DNA of 64,000 nucleotides from Methylomonas koyamae (GTDB taxonomy: Bacteria; Pseudomonadota; Gammaproteobacteria; Methylococcales; Methylomonadaceae). The translations under genes and the position numbers were made by a program. Positions within the stretch are counted from its first letter, which is position 1, and each line of letters begins with the position of its first letter. Shown piece after piece: positions 48,639 to 57,273 of this stretch. The notes under the pieces are model-generated. The model searched no databases and had not been told where the DNA came from. It saw only the letters and a list, made by a program, of their open reading frames with translations. The stretch spans positions 1-64,000 of the forward strand of contig NZ_PPPU01000012.1 in the NCBI RefSeq assembly GCF_006483455.1, read 5' to 3'.

Positions 48639-50231
48639 ATGCAAGTAGCAGAACATTACGCCAAGCCGGTATTCGGCAAATTGGGGGGCTGTTTTCAACG
48701 CAGCAACGATTTTAGGGAAATCTTCGACGTTCGTTGGGGCAAGATCGATTTCGAGTTGAACCATGGCGTCACCGCCAACCTGAAGGTGGTGCTGAAGGTA
48801 TTCCGCGATGCGATCTGCGAAACTTACGTGGTCGACACCGATGCCTACGACGTCGAGTGGGATCGGCACAAGCGTTCGACCCGCGACTTTTACGTGATGC
48901 CGTATTCGGCCCAGTTCGGCCGGATCCATTGCATCAAGTTTGCGTTCATCGTCCACCTTGGCGAACATTCTATAGCGTCTCGGCACGAGTACATCTTCAT
49001 GGACGCGCCGCAATTGCAGGACAATCAGCCGGCGCAACGGCATATCGGCGAACAATGGGCGACTGCCAACCACTACCGCACGCATGAGGTCGATCCCGGC
49101 AAATTGCAGGCCGACGTGGACTGGTACAACCGCCATTTCGACTCGCTGCACCTGACGCCAAAATTCACCAAGGGTCAGCAGCACCATCCCTACCACCCGA
49201 AGCGCTTCATCCACGACCATATCGACAAAACCATCGCCGCCAAACGGGCACAACCCGATCGCCTGTGCACGATCAAGGTCAGCGTGGACTGCATCGACGA
49301 CAACGACTTCATCAATCACCTGATCCATGCCAGCCACCAGGGCGTACTGGTGCAATGCATCGTCGACTGGCGCAAGATGACCTTGACCAACAGCCAGAAC
49401 TACGCCCGGTTGAAACGTTCCGGCATCGAGTTGGTTGGCGTGTTCTGCACGCCGAAGCACCACTTGATCGAAGTCGAGCCGGACATGCATACCAAATTCG
49501 TCATCTTTAACGACGAGGACGCGATCATCGGTTCGTTCAACATTACCTTCGACCGCTGGTGGGCCAACTGGGAATCGGGCATGAGCTTCCATTCCCAGGG
49601 CGTGTGCCGCTTGCTGGACAACATCTTCCAAAGCCAGCGCGGCGGTGTGATCCAGAAATACGGTATCGATCCGCTCAGCCCGTTCAACCTGCTCTACACC
49701 TTCGGCCGGCAAACCATGGCTAACGGCAAGGTGTATAGGCCGCATCATGCGATTTTGGCCGAAATTCACCGCGCCCGCCGCTCGTTGAAGCTGTGCCTGT
49801 TTTTGATCGGCGATCTGCTCGGCGACCACAACGATAGCGTCATTACCGCCTTGATCCAGGCCCGCGACCGCGGGGTGGACGTGCAGTTGCTGTTCAACGG
49901 CCATTTGGCGCGGCAGGGCAAGATCGGGGTCGAACGGCCGATGGCGGAGGAACTGGCGCGGCCCTTGCTGCCGGCGATTCAACGCCTGAAAGACGCCGGC
50001 ATCCGCGTCGGCCTGGTCTACGGCCAAGACGATTTACCGGTGCCGTACTCGCCGATCCATTGCAAGTATTGCGTGATCGACGAATACATCGTCATCGAAG
50101 GCAGCTTCAACTGGTACAACACCTCGGTGTTCTCCCACGATCTGGTCGTCGTCGCCGCCAACCGCGACGTGGCGCGGCCTTACTTGTACGAGTTCGAGCA
50201 GATTCAGCGCTTGTTCCGGGTGTTCTACTGA
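48639..50231 (+). CDS. Phospholipase-D-superfamily protein beside the CBM-EEP gene
   Basis: This 530-aa cytosolic protein (no signal peptide) has an N-terminal domain (about 1-145, predicted mostly beta) that I do not recognise, with possible module-like features such as WGKIDFELNHGVTANLKVVL. Two PLD halves follow. The second motif is canonical: HCKYCVID (His474, Lys476, Asp481) with GSFNW. The first is HTKFVIFND (His284, Lys286), where the canonical Asp position is Asn291, followed by GSFNIT. It should have phosphodiesterase or nuclease or phosphatidyl-type chemistry. It begins 52 bases after the CBM-EEP gene, so the two probably act together. Cardiolipin-synthase or nuclease roles cannot be excluded. 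Confidence 0.75.
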   Translation: MQVAEHYAKPVFGKLGGCFQRSNDFREIFDVRWGKIDFELNHGVTANLKVVLKVFRDAICETYVVDTDAYDVEWDRHKRSTRDFYVMPYSAQFGRIHCIKFAFIVHLGEHSIASRHEYIFMDAPQLQDNQPAQRHIGEQWATANHYRTHEVDPGKLQADVDWYNRHFDSLHLTPKFTKGQQHHPYHPKRFIHDHIDKTIAAKRAQPDRLCTIKVSVDCIDDNDFINHLIHASHQGVLVQCIVDWRKMTLTNSQNYARLKRSGIELVGVFCTPKHHLIEVEPDMHTKFVIFNDEDAIIGSFNITFDRWWANWESGMSFHSQGVCRLLDNIFQSQRGGVIQKYGIDPLSPFNLLYTFGRQTMANGKVYRPHHAILAEIHRARRSLKLCLFLIGDLLGDHNDSVITALIQARDRGVDVQLLFNGHLARQGKIGVERPMAEELARPLLPAIQRLKDAGIRVGLVYGQDDLPVPYSPIHCKYCVIDEYIVIEGSFNWYNTSVFSHDLVVVAANRDVARPYLYEFEQIQRLFRVFY

Positions 50232-50247
50232 TTCGAGTCGATACGGC

Positions 50248-51615
50248 ATGGCAAAAAAACAAAAGTCGGCGTACGTCTGTACCGAATGCGGCGCGGATTA
50301 TCCGGGGTGGTCGGGGCAATGCAACCAATGCGGCGCCTGGAATACGATCAAAGAGGTCAAACTGGGCGGCGGTAAAACGGAGCGGGAGCGTTCCGGTTAC
50401 GCCGGCAGCCGCAGTGCGGTGCAGTTGCTGTCGGAGGTCAATCTGGCTCAGGCCGAGCGCATTTCTACCGGCTTGGCCGAGTTCGACCGGGTATTGGGCG
50501 GCGGTATCGTCAAGGGCAGCGTGGTGTTGATCGGCGGTGCACCGGGCGCCGGCAAGAGTACGATTTTGTTGCAGGCCATCGCCCATATCGCCCGGCAATT
50601 GCCGGTTCTTTATGTTTCCGGCGAGGAATCCTTACAGCAGATTGCCGAGCGCGCCCACCGCCTGCAATTGAATACGGCCGGCATCAAGATGCTGGCCGAA
50701 ACCTCGGTGCAGCAGATTTGCCAGCTGCTCGATGAAGAGCAGCCGCAAGTCGTCATCATCGATTCGATCCAAGTCATGTACACGGCGGATTCCGATTCGG
50801 CGCCGGGTTCGGTGTCGCAGGTGCGGGAGTCGGCCAGTTTTTTGACTCAGTACGCCAAGCGCACCGGCGTGTCGTTTTTTATGGTCGGCCACGTCACCAA
50901 GGACCAGTCGCTGGCCGGGCCGATGACCTTGAGCCACATCGTCGACGCCCAGGTGGTGCTGTCTTCGACCGACGATTCGCGGTTTCGGGTGTTGCGCGCC
51001 GACAAGAATCGCTTCGGCAGCGTCGGCGAGCTGGGTTTTTTCGCGATGGAAAGCAGCGGCTTGAAGGAAGTGAAAAACCCGTCGGCGATGTTTTTGTCGC
51101 GCGCGGAAAAGCCGTCGCCGGGTAGCGTGGTGACGGTGTTGTGGGAAGGCACCCGGCCCTTGCTGGTGGAAATCCAGGCTCTGGTCACCGAAAGCCAGTA
51201 CGGCAATCCGCGCCGGTTGGCGGTGGGTCTGGATCAAAACCGGCTGGCGATGCTGCTGGCGGTGTTATCGCGCCACGGCGGTATCTTCACCGGCAACGAC
51301 GAGATTTACGCCAACGTGGTCGGCGGTATCAAAGTCAGCGAAACCAGTACCGATCTGGCCATCCTGGTCGGTGTCGTATCCAGTCTTAGAGACCGGATCA
51401 TTCCTTACGATACGGTGTTTTTCGGCGAAGTGGGCTTGAACGGCGAGATTCGCCCGGTCGCCAACGGCCATGCCCGTCTCAATGAAGCTGCCAAACACGG
51501 TTTCAAAAAAGCCATCATTCCGAAAAGCAATAAGCCGAAGGATGGCGTCAAACATCTGGAAATCCATGCGGTGAGCAACATTCAGGACGCGCTGGCGGTA
51601 TTGGCTGATTTGTGA
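50248..51615 (+). CDS. radA: DNA repair protein RadA
   Basis: This RecA-like branch-migration helicase acts in recombination. It is 455 aa. The N-terminal zinc finger is YVCTECGADYPGWSGQCNQC. Walker A is IGGAPGAGKSTILLQ and Walker B is QVVIIDSIQVMY. The RadA-specific KNRFGSVGELGFFAM block is present, and the C-terminal Lon-like domain ends with EIHAVSNIQDALAVL. It starts 16 bases after the PLD gene on the same strand, probably by shared transcription rather than function. Confidence 0.97.
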   Translation: MAKKQKSAYVCTECGADYPGWSGQCNQCGAWNTIKEVKLGGGKTERERSGYAGSRSAVQLLSEVNLAQAERISTGLAEFDRVLGGGIVKGSVVLIGGAPGAGKSTILLQAIAHIARQLPVLYVSGEESLQQIAERAHRLQLNTAGIKMLAETSVQQICQLLDEEQPQVVIIDSIQVMYTADSDSAPGSVSQVRESASFLTQYAKRTGVSFFMVGHVTKDQSLAGPMTLSHIVDAQVVLSSTDDSRFRVLRADKNRFGSVGELGFFAMESSGLKEVKNPSAMFLSRAEKPSPGSVVTVLWEGTRPLLVEIQALVTESQYGNPRRLAVGLDQNRLAMLLAVLSRHGGIFTGNDEIYANVVGGIKVSETSTDLAILVGVVSSLRDRIIPYDTVFFGEVGLNGEIRPVANGHARLNEAAKHGFKKAIIPKSNKPKDGVKHLEIHAVSNIQDALAVLADL

Positions 51616-51764
51616 ACGGCGGCCGGTTGTCGGTAGCGGTGATCTTTAAACCGTCTGGGGGGCAGAGATACGGTTAACGCTAGCTACTTCCCGGAATCTC
51701 GGGGTGTCGCGGAACGTTAAGTTGTCAGGTAGCCGTGTCCGAGGCGTTACGGATAGGCGATGCG

Positions 51765-51837
51765 GCCGCACAGAAGCGGCAGAGGAGAGATGCGGAGCGT
51801 CCTTGCTCCGTTGGCTCGACGCAATCCGGCGTCGAGC
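51765..51837. terminator. Three tandem GC-rich hairpins after the PEP-CTERM gene
   Basis: Three consecutive inverted repeats are visible: GCTCGACGC/GCGTCGAGC (51814-51822 with 51829-51837), CGGAGC/GCTCCG (51793-51798 with 51805-51810) and GCCGC/GCGGC (51765-51769 with 51776-51780). They lie between the convergent ends of radA and the exported-protein gene at 51850. None has a long T run, so they may be a composite terminator or an RNA-stabilising 3' structure. The remaining 150 bases up to radA show nothing else. Confidence 0.5.
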
Positions 51838-51849
51838 GTCCAGCTTAGT

Positions 51850-53166
51850 TTAAGCCAGTTGTTGTTTGCGACGGCTGGCGCCAATCAGGCCGGCCATGGC
51901 GCTGCCGAACAACCAGACTGCGCCCGGTACCGGCACCGCAGCGACGGTGGTTTCGATGGTGAAGCCGTAAGGACTACGCAATGTAGCCACCAAGTTTTCG
52001 TATTTTGTAACGTTAGTCCGTGCTACGTTGTAAGCATCTTTTAAAGCAACTGCGGCCGGATCAGCTGCTAAAGCGGCGTCCAGTGCGGCTTTAGCGGCTG
52101 CTTTTTCAGCGGCTGTTGTCGTATGGCTTGCGATAGCCGCGTCGTAAGCTGCTTGTGCTGCTACGATGGCTGGAGCAGTCGATATGTAGTTTGTATAAGC
52201 GGTGTTTGCCGCAGCGATTGCGGCATCGTCCGCGGTATGCGCTGCCTGTAGGCCTTGGTAGTTGGCTTGTTGTTCAAGGGCATGTGCTGCGTTGGTGCCG
52301 CCTACCCAAAGACTGTAGTCACCGGGGCCTAAGATGCCGCTCCATGTGACCGTATGGCTGCCAGCGGCTGACGCCGCAGAGTCGATATATTTCAAGGTTG
52401 AGACATTACCTTCGCCGAGCACTTGTGACGTGCCAATCGACTTGCCATTACCGTATGTTGCGGTCGCGCTAATATCTCTTCCGCCAGTCCAGTCGGCGTT
52501 TGAACGATATGCACCCCATGTGCCGGAACCGGTATAAGTATTGCCGGTTGTTGTTTCATAGGTAGCATCCGTTGCCGCGGTATAGGGCTGAACTGATGCG
52601 TAGGGCCCCCATGCAACATATCCTGGAAGACGCTGGGCCAGTGCGGTGTTGCCAATCCCGCCTTCGTGAGATGACTGCGGAGCCAAGCCTTTAAAAATGG
52701 AAAATGCCGGGTTCCAGTCTTGACCGCTCAAGGTGGTCACTGTGCTGCCGCCTGTAGCTTGAGTTTGTACGGTGCTAGCGGCTGTACCCAGCGTTGTCAC
52801 AGTGAATGTAACGCGAGAGGTATTGGCTAGAGAAAACGCCAAGCCTTTGTTGTCGTGGCTATTGGCCCACAGGCTATTGTCTTGGCCTTGGATCCAGCCG
52901 TAGTCGGAAGAAACCGCGCGAGTTTGGGTATAGGTGCCGTAGCTGGTGCCGGTAGCGGTATTGGTACCGAAAGTGCCGGCTGCATTGGCGCCGGTACCGT
53001 TGTTTGCTACGCCGGCGGCCAAGTTGCTATTAGCCAGATTCATTGGGTTGGTGCCGGCATCGTTATACAGGAAAGGGCCGGAACTCCAGTGAGCGAACGC
53101 TTGGCCGGAAATACCCGCCATGCCGCCGGTTAACAGTGCTACTACCAGTTTTTTTTGCAATACCAT
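51850..53166 (-). CDS. Exported VPxPx/PEP-CTERM protein with alanine-rich insertion and mature N-terminal His
   Basis: This 438-aa protein has a signal peptide ending AFA before HWSSGPF, so the mature protein begins with His. Residues about 26-310 form a beta-rich Thr/Gly/Asn domain. A stretch of about 100 residues, very rich in Ala and predicted helical, follows (about 310-405, for example TTAAEKAAAKAALDAALAAD). The C-terminal anchor is VPVPGAVWLFGSAMAGLIG plus RRKQQ, a PEP-CTERM-type exosortase signal. The beta domain is paralogous to the protein at 53990: FSIFKGLAPQSSHEGG against FSLYRGLVPDEAHDGA, and GPGDYSLWVGG against TPGDYTLAIGG. Function unknown; surface or extracellular location likely. 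Exosortase is not encoded here. Confidence 0.8.
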   Translation of the reverse strand: MVLQKKLVVALLTGGMAGISGQAFAHWSSGPFLYNDAGTNPMNLANSNLAAGVANNGTGANAAGTFGTNTATGTSYGTYTQTRAVSSDYGWIQGQDNSLWANSHDNKGLAFSLANTSRVTFTVTTLGTAASTVQTQATGGSTVTTLSGQDWNPAFSIFKGLAPQSSHEGGIGNTALAQRLPGYVAWGPYASVQPYTAATDATYETTTGNTYTGSGTWGAYRSNADWTGGRDISATATYGNGKSIGTSQVLGEGNVSTLKYIDSAASAAGSHTVTWSGILGPGDYSLWVGGTNAAHALEQQANYQGLQAAHTADDAAIAAANTAYTNYISTAPAIVAAQAAYDAAIASHTTTAAEKAAAKAALDAALAADPAAVALKDAYNVARTNVTKYENLVATLRSPYGFTIETTVAAVPVPGAVWLFGSAMAGLIGASRRKQQLA

Positions 53167-53989
53167 TTTCTGTCCTCAGAATTATCGTTTTTGTAAAGAC
53201 GGTGCTAACGAAGCGGCCTCCCCCATAGCCCGGCGATCACCCTTACTGCGGCAATTAGCCAAGCTCGATCCGATTCAATAACTTCCTGCTGTTGTGTCCG
53301 TCGCTCAGCTTCGGACGTGTTGTCTTCGAGTCGGGACTATCTGTTCGGAAATCCCGAGTGTTGCCGACATCGACGAGCAAAAGCCCATCAACAATATTCG
53401 TGCCAGCTCGATTTGCAATGTTGACAACGCCTTTATAAATCAAATGGTTGGCGGTATAGATGGCTGGTCGGGTCGGCTAGACGAGTTTGAGGCGGCTGCT
53501 GCGTACCGGCCGAAAAGTGTGTGATTTGGCGCAATTTTTTATAACTTATTGAAATCAATTTGATATTTTTTGCGCAGATTGCGGATTGCTTCCCGGTTTT
53601 GCGGATAAAGCTGAGTTTTTTCGGCGGACAGCCAGGAATTCCGGGGCGAGACCTGGAAATTAAATAGTGTTATTTCACAAAAACAATGATTTATATAACA
53701 TAGTTTAATTTTTAAATCGTGAAATTCCTTCCTAATCCTAAGGTTGGACTAGAGGTGTTTGGCGGCTGATTAAACGCGGCGCGGTTTAACGTTCGACGGG
53801 ATGGTGGCGCCGCAACGCTTGGTTTTAGCGGCTTCGGCGGATTGCGTGGTGTCGGCTGAGTATGGCCGTTCGATATGTCGGCGGCGTAGTTCCAGATTGT
53901 GGCGCGGGTTTTGCTGTAATCCATTGGATTCTGCAGGCCGGTGGTCGAGGCTTGTCTGTAACCGTTCTACTAAACGTTTGAGGATTGCT
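53167..53989. other. 824-base intergenic stretch between two divergent exported-protein genes
   Basis: No credible gene is seen. Short open frames (for example 53294-53524, plus strand) have no ribosome site or family character. The part from about 53530 to 53740 is strikingly AT-rich for this genome (runs such as TTTTTTATAACTTATTG and ATTTATATAACATAG) and probably holds the promoters for both flanking paralogues. A GAGG ribosome site precedes the gene at 53990. Confidence 0.5.
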
Positions 53990-54796
53990 ATGAAGCACCA
54001 GTTATTCAAGGTCGTACCCGTTATTGCTACCGTCATGCTGCCGTTCCAATCGGCATCGGCTCATGTGAATTATTACGATTTGTTCAATAACGTGACTACC
54101 CAAGTCACCAGCACTGCGACATCAACGACCTACAGCGGCGGCGACGTCCTGAAAGGCAATTTTGGTTGGGGTGACGCTACCGATGTGGACTGGGGTGACA
54201 GTCATATGGGTTCTTGGATTCGCTTCAGCGTTAGCCAGCCGGCAGGTGTTTGGGTAAGTATTAACGTCGCCAGCGACGGCATCAACCAATACGTCAATAA
54301 CGATCCGAACAACCCGTCGCGCTTGGGCGACTTAAAGCCGGGGTTTTCTTTATACCGCGGCTTAGTGCCCGACGAAGCTCACGATGGTGCTACTGCCGGT
54401 GTGCAGCCCGGCGATCCGCAATTCGGTAAGGAAGGGGCTTGGCGAGCGCTGGCGGATACAACCATGGGCAATGACAACGGCGATGTCGCTACCATCGAAT
54501 ACTTGGCTCATGCCGGTTCCGTCAATGGTTCCGCAGCCAGCGTCTCGTTGCTCAATTTCTTTTTGACGCCTGGCGATTACACGCTGGCAATCGGCGGCAG
54601 CTGTTACGACCAAAACCAATGCGTTGGCGCGTTCAATATCTTCGATCCGAACGCCGACGAAACTGCCCGCGGCTATAAAGTCAGCGTTACCGTGTCTTCG
54701 GTTGCGCCGGTACCGCTGCCGGCAGCCGCTTGGCTGATGATCAGTGGCCTGATCGGTGTATTGGGTTTAAACAAACGCCGCTTGCCCGCGGCTTAA
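53990..54796 (+). CDS. Exported VPLPA-CTERM protein, paralogue of the gene at 51850
   Basis: This 268-aa protein starts at the ATG at 53990 (MKHQLFKVVPVIATVMLPFQ), with the signal peptide ending ASA before HVNYYDL, so the mature N-terminus is His. A compact beta domain carries two further histidines at positions also occupied in the paralogue: (N/D)SH (GDSHMGSW) and AH(D/E)G. The C-terminus is APVPLPAAAWLMISGLIGVL plus NKRR, a VPLPA-type PEP-CTERM anchor. A disulfide is possible between the cysteines in GSCYDQNQCVG, a segment that is replaced by the Ala-rich insert in the 51850 protein. Function unknown; the shared histidines suggest metal binding. Confidence 0.78.
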   Translation: MKHQLFKVVPVIATVMLPFQSASAHVNYYDLFNNVTTQVTSTATSTTYSGGDVLKGNFGWGDATDVDWGDSHMGSWIRFSVSQPAGVWVSINVASDGINQYVNNDPNNPSRLGDLKPGFSLYRGLVPDEAHDGATAGVQPGDPQFGKEGAWRALADTTMGNDNGDVATIEYLAHAGSVNGSAASVSLLNFFLTPGDYTLAIGGSCYDQNQCVGAFNIFDPNADETARGYKVSVTVSSVAPVPLPAAAWLMISGLIGVLGLNKRRLPAA

Positions 54797-54891
54797 CCTA
54801 AGAATTTTTGGCCGTGGTGGCAGAGCGCCGCGGATCAAAGAGCTGGCGCCGGTTCGGCGTTTCCATCAATGCAATTAAGGAGATCAACATC

Positions 54892-55638
54892 ATGGGTTTT
54901 ACCAATAGCTTGAAGATATCGGCGCTCGCGCTGGGTTTGGCGGCCGGAACGGCCAATGCGCACGGATTGCCGACTCCGGTGTCCGGCGACCCTTACATCG
55001 CCACCGAAACCGACCTGAGTTGGAGCGGCGGTGTCGGTACAGCCACCGACGGTGTGCTGATTAACAACACCATTTTGGCTTACCACTTCGACGTCACTAC
55101 GGCGGGATCTTTGGATGTGTATACCGACGACGGCGATGATGCGGCCGGGATTGCTTCTCTATACATCTACAAAAAAGATGACGTAGGCGCGGATTGGACC
55201 CTGACCCATTTCAATTACTTCGGCGACGGCCCCGTTACCGGTCCGACCGATCCGAACAATATCTTCGGGGTGCCTCGTACCGGTTATCTCGATCAGAACA
55301 ATGTTGGTCTATCTGATGCTGGTCTCCGCGAGCATTTCGATTTGGGATCCTATATCGCATTTGTGGTCGGCAGTTCCGGCGATATCTTCGGACATCTTGG
55401 TGCCCCGCTGGGGGCTAAACTGTCCGAGGGCTTTACATGGTCTTGGACTGGCGACAAGGACGATTTGTATACCAATGTACAAGCTTTGAGCGATTTGACG
55501 ATCAAAGCGTCGCCGGGTTCGTTGGCCGTGGCCGGTCCTGCGGTCGAGCCGGTGCCTGTGCCTGGCGCCATTTGGCTGATGGGTAGCGTGTTGGCCGGCT
55601 TCGGCGCATTCGGCCGCAAAAAAACCATCGTCGCTTAA
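54892..55638 (+). CDS. Exported VPxPx-CTERM protein
   Basis: This 248-aa protein starts at the ATG at 54892, which has an AAGGAGA ribosome site. The signal peptide ends ANA before HGLPTPVSG, again leaving an N-terminal His. The body is acidic and beta-rich (FDVTTAGSLDVYTDDGDDAA), like choice-of-anchor or DVUA-type secreted domains, and is not clearly homologous to the neighbouring pair. The C-terminus EPVPVPGAIWLMGSVLAGFG plus GRKK is the exosortase-type anchor. It lies in the same direction as the gene at 53990, 95 bases downstream. Role unknown. Confidence 0.78.
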   Translation: MGFTNSLKISALALGLAAGTANAHGLPTPVSGDPYIATETDLSWSGGVGTATDGVLINNTILAYHFDVTTAGSLDVYTDDGDDAAGIASLYIYKKDDVGADWTLTHFNYFGDGPVTGPTDPNNIFGVPRTGYLDQNNVGLSDAGLREHFDLGSYIAFVVGSSGDIFGHLGAPLGAKLSEGFTWSWTGDKDDLYTNVQALSDLTIKASPGSLAVAGPAVEPVPVPGAIWLMGSVLAGFGAFGRKKTIVA

Positions 55639-55669
55639 ATCGCGGTTTTGCCGGTATACCGATTCGGGG

Positions 55670-56563
55670 ATGAAGCGCATAGTTGCACTAAATCGGCGGT
55701 ACGGCCGCGTGTTCCGGCATTTGCCGACACCGCATTTGTCTAGCCTTGTGAAAACTTGGCATTGTTGGTTTGCCGTGTGGGCAATCATTGAGTGTGGCAA
55801 TCCGGTTCATGCGGCGACTGACAGCGGCGTTGTCGTCGAGCGTATCGCAGGCCAATGGCATCTGGATGCGCGGCATGCCGACTTGCCGCGCTTGTTGGAT
55901 ATGGTTGCCGAACGTACCGGCAGCAAGCTGCATTACTCCTGGTTGCCGGCGCCCGAGGTGACCGCGACTTGCGTGGCTGTCGATGCGGCGGGGCTGTTGA
56001 AATGCCTGTTCGGCAATTCCGTGAACATGGCGGTGCGCGATCTCCCGCTCGCGACCGGCAAAACGGCGGCGGCCAGCGAGATCTGGATTATGGGCTCTAC
56101 GTTGGGCGCGGCGAAACAGGCCGCGACGAGCCAATGCCAGTCGAGCGTTAGTGCCGCGGCGGCCGAAGCGCCGGCCAAGGAGCTGGCTATCGCCACCTGG
56201 TTGCAGCAGGCGCGGAGCAAAAACACCGGCGAAAGGCTGCAGGCGGTTAGCGAACTGGCCCGATTGAACGCCTCAAGCGACGACGCTGCGATCCGGACCG
56301 CTTTGCAAAACGCCTTGGCCGACAGCGACAGCCGGGTCAAGTTGCAGGCCATTGGCGGTATCGCCAGCCGCGACGGCGAAGAAGCGGTAATGCAACCGCT
56401 GGCGCAGATCCTGCGTAACGGGAACGCCGAACTGCGGCTGATGGCGCTGGACTACATCGAAACCGACCAGACTTTGTTGCAAATGGCGGCACGGGATGCG
56501 GATCAGGCAGTGCGCGATTTGGCTTCGGTCAAACTGGAACAGTTGGCGCAGCCGGATAGGTAA
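55670..56563 (+). CDS. Exported STN-like plus HEAT-repeat protein
   Basis: This 297-aa protein has an N-terminal hydrophobic segment (about 32-48) that serves as signal or anchor, with cleavage near VHA. Residues about 55-145 resemble the STN (secretin/TonB short N-terminal) domain: WHLDARHADLPRLLDMVAER, then TGSKLHYSW and a closing EIWIMGS. Residues about 165-297 are HEAT-type helical repeats: ERLQAVSELARLNASSDDAA, VKLQAIGGIASRDGEEAVMQ and RLMALDYIETDQTLLQMAAR. This suits a periplasmic protein-protein scaffold. It is unlike a pore and has no known partner here. Confidence 0.68.
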   Translation: MKRIVALNRRYGRVFRHLPTPHLSSLVKTWHCWFAVWAIIECGNPVHAATDSGVVVERIAGQWHLDARHADLPRLLDMVAERTGSKLHYSWLPAPEVTATCVAVDAAGLLKCLFGNSVNMAVRDLPLATGKTAAASEIWIMGSTLGAAKQAATSQCQSSVSAAAAEAPAKELAIATWLQQARSKNTGERLQAVSELARLNASSDDAAIRTALQNALADSDSRVKLQAIGGIASRDGEEAVMQPLAQILRNGNAELRLMALDYIETDQTLLQMAARDADQAVRDLASVKLEQLAQPDR

Positions 56564-56670
56564 AGCGGGTTATTAATTTTCACAAAAAATCCCAAATTGC
56601 CGCGGGCTTCGACGACAGTCCGATGTTGGCATCGCGGTTTGTTTGGCTATAAATATCATCAGGAATTCTT

Positions 56671-57150
56671 ATGCAAAAAATCACGAGTAAAAAAACCTGG
56701 CAAATGGGTTTGGTGTTGGTCTGTGCTGTCGCAACGGAGCAGGCGTTTGCCCACACCCAGAACGGCAGCTTGACCTTGACATCCGGCCTCAGCGCGACCG
56801 ACTATTACCAAGTCACTTGTTCCAGTGCGACGGATGGCACGGCGACCGCCAACCTGTTTTTCCAGATTCGCGATCTTAGCTCTGGAGGTAACTTGGTAGG
56901 TATGTCGGTGGTCAAAGCCGATGCACCGGCCAATAAAGCCGCTTACACGACCATCGATCCGGTCGGCGGTAGTGCCAATACGGTTTATAGTCCGGGCATC
57001 ACTATGCCGGGCGGCAACGGGGTGTATAACGTCCTGGTTTGGCATACCGGTGTGGCCGCGACCGAGAGTTATAGCTTTGAATACCATTGCCAAAACGCGG
57101 ATGGTAGCGTACACACCCCCACTTCTATTTTGCGTATCTCCAATCAATAG
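56671..57150 (+). CDS. Small exported protein, mature N-terminal His, unknown function
   Basis: This 159-aa protein has a signal peptide ending AFA before HTQNGSLTL, so its mature N-terminus is His. The mature domain (about 130 residues) is beta-rich with two cysteines (QVTCSSA and EYHCQNA) that could form a disulfide. It has histidines in VWHTGV, YHCQ and VHTP near the end. There is no PEP-CTERM anchor, so it is probably soluble or secreted. I do not recognise the family. The size, N-terminal His and C-terminal histidines are compatible with a copper-binding beta-sandwich; this is inference. Confidence 0.65.
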   Translation: MQKITSKKTWQMGLVLVCAVATEQAFAHTQNGSLTLTSGLSATDYYQVTCSSATDGTATANLFFQIRDLSSGGNLVGMSVVKADAPANKAAYTTIDPVGGSANTVYSPGITMPGGNGVYNVLVWHTGVAATESYSFEYHCQNADGSVHTPTSILRISNQ

Positions 57151-57273
57151 TTCGCGTTACCGGGCGTTTGCCGGCTCCGGCCGGCAAATTTGCCGGTAAT
57201 TCTGTTGTTCGCCGCGCGGCTATTCGAGTTCGGATTGCTGCGCGGTAGATCGGTCAATCTTCTGTTCCTAGAT

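Noticed and set aside
48612-50027. A 471-codon minus-strand open frame opposite the PLD-fold gene
   Set aside because: The plus-strand frame carries two PLD motifs; the reverse frame has the low-complexity Asp/Val/His pattern typical of shadows.
53294-53524. A 76-codon open frame in the gap between CTERM genes
   Set aside because: No ribosome site, no family features, and it overlaps a likely promoter region.
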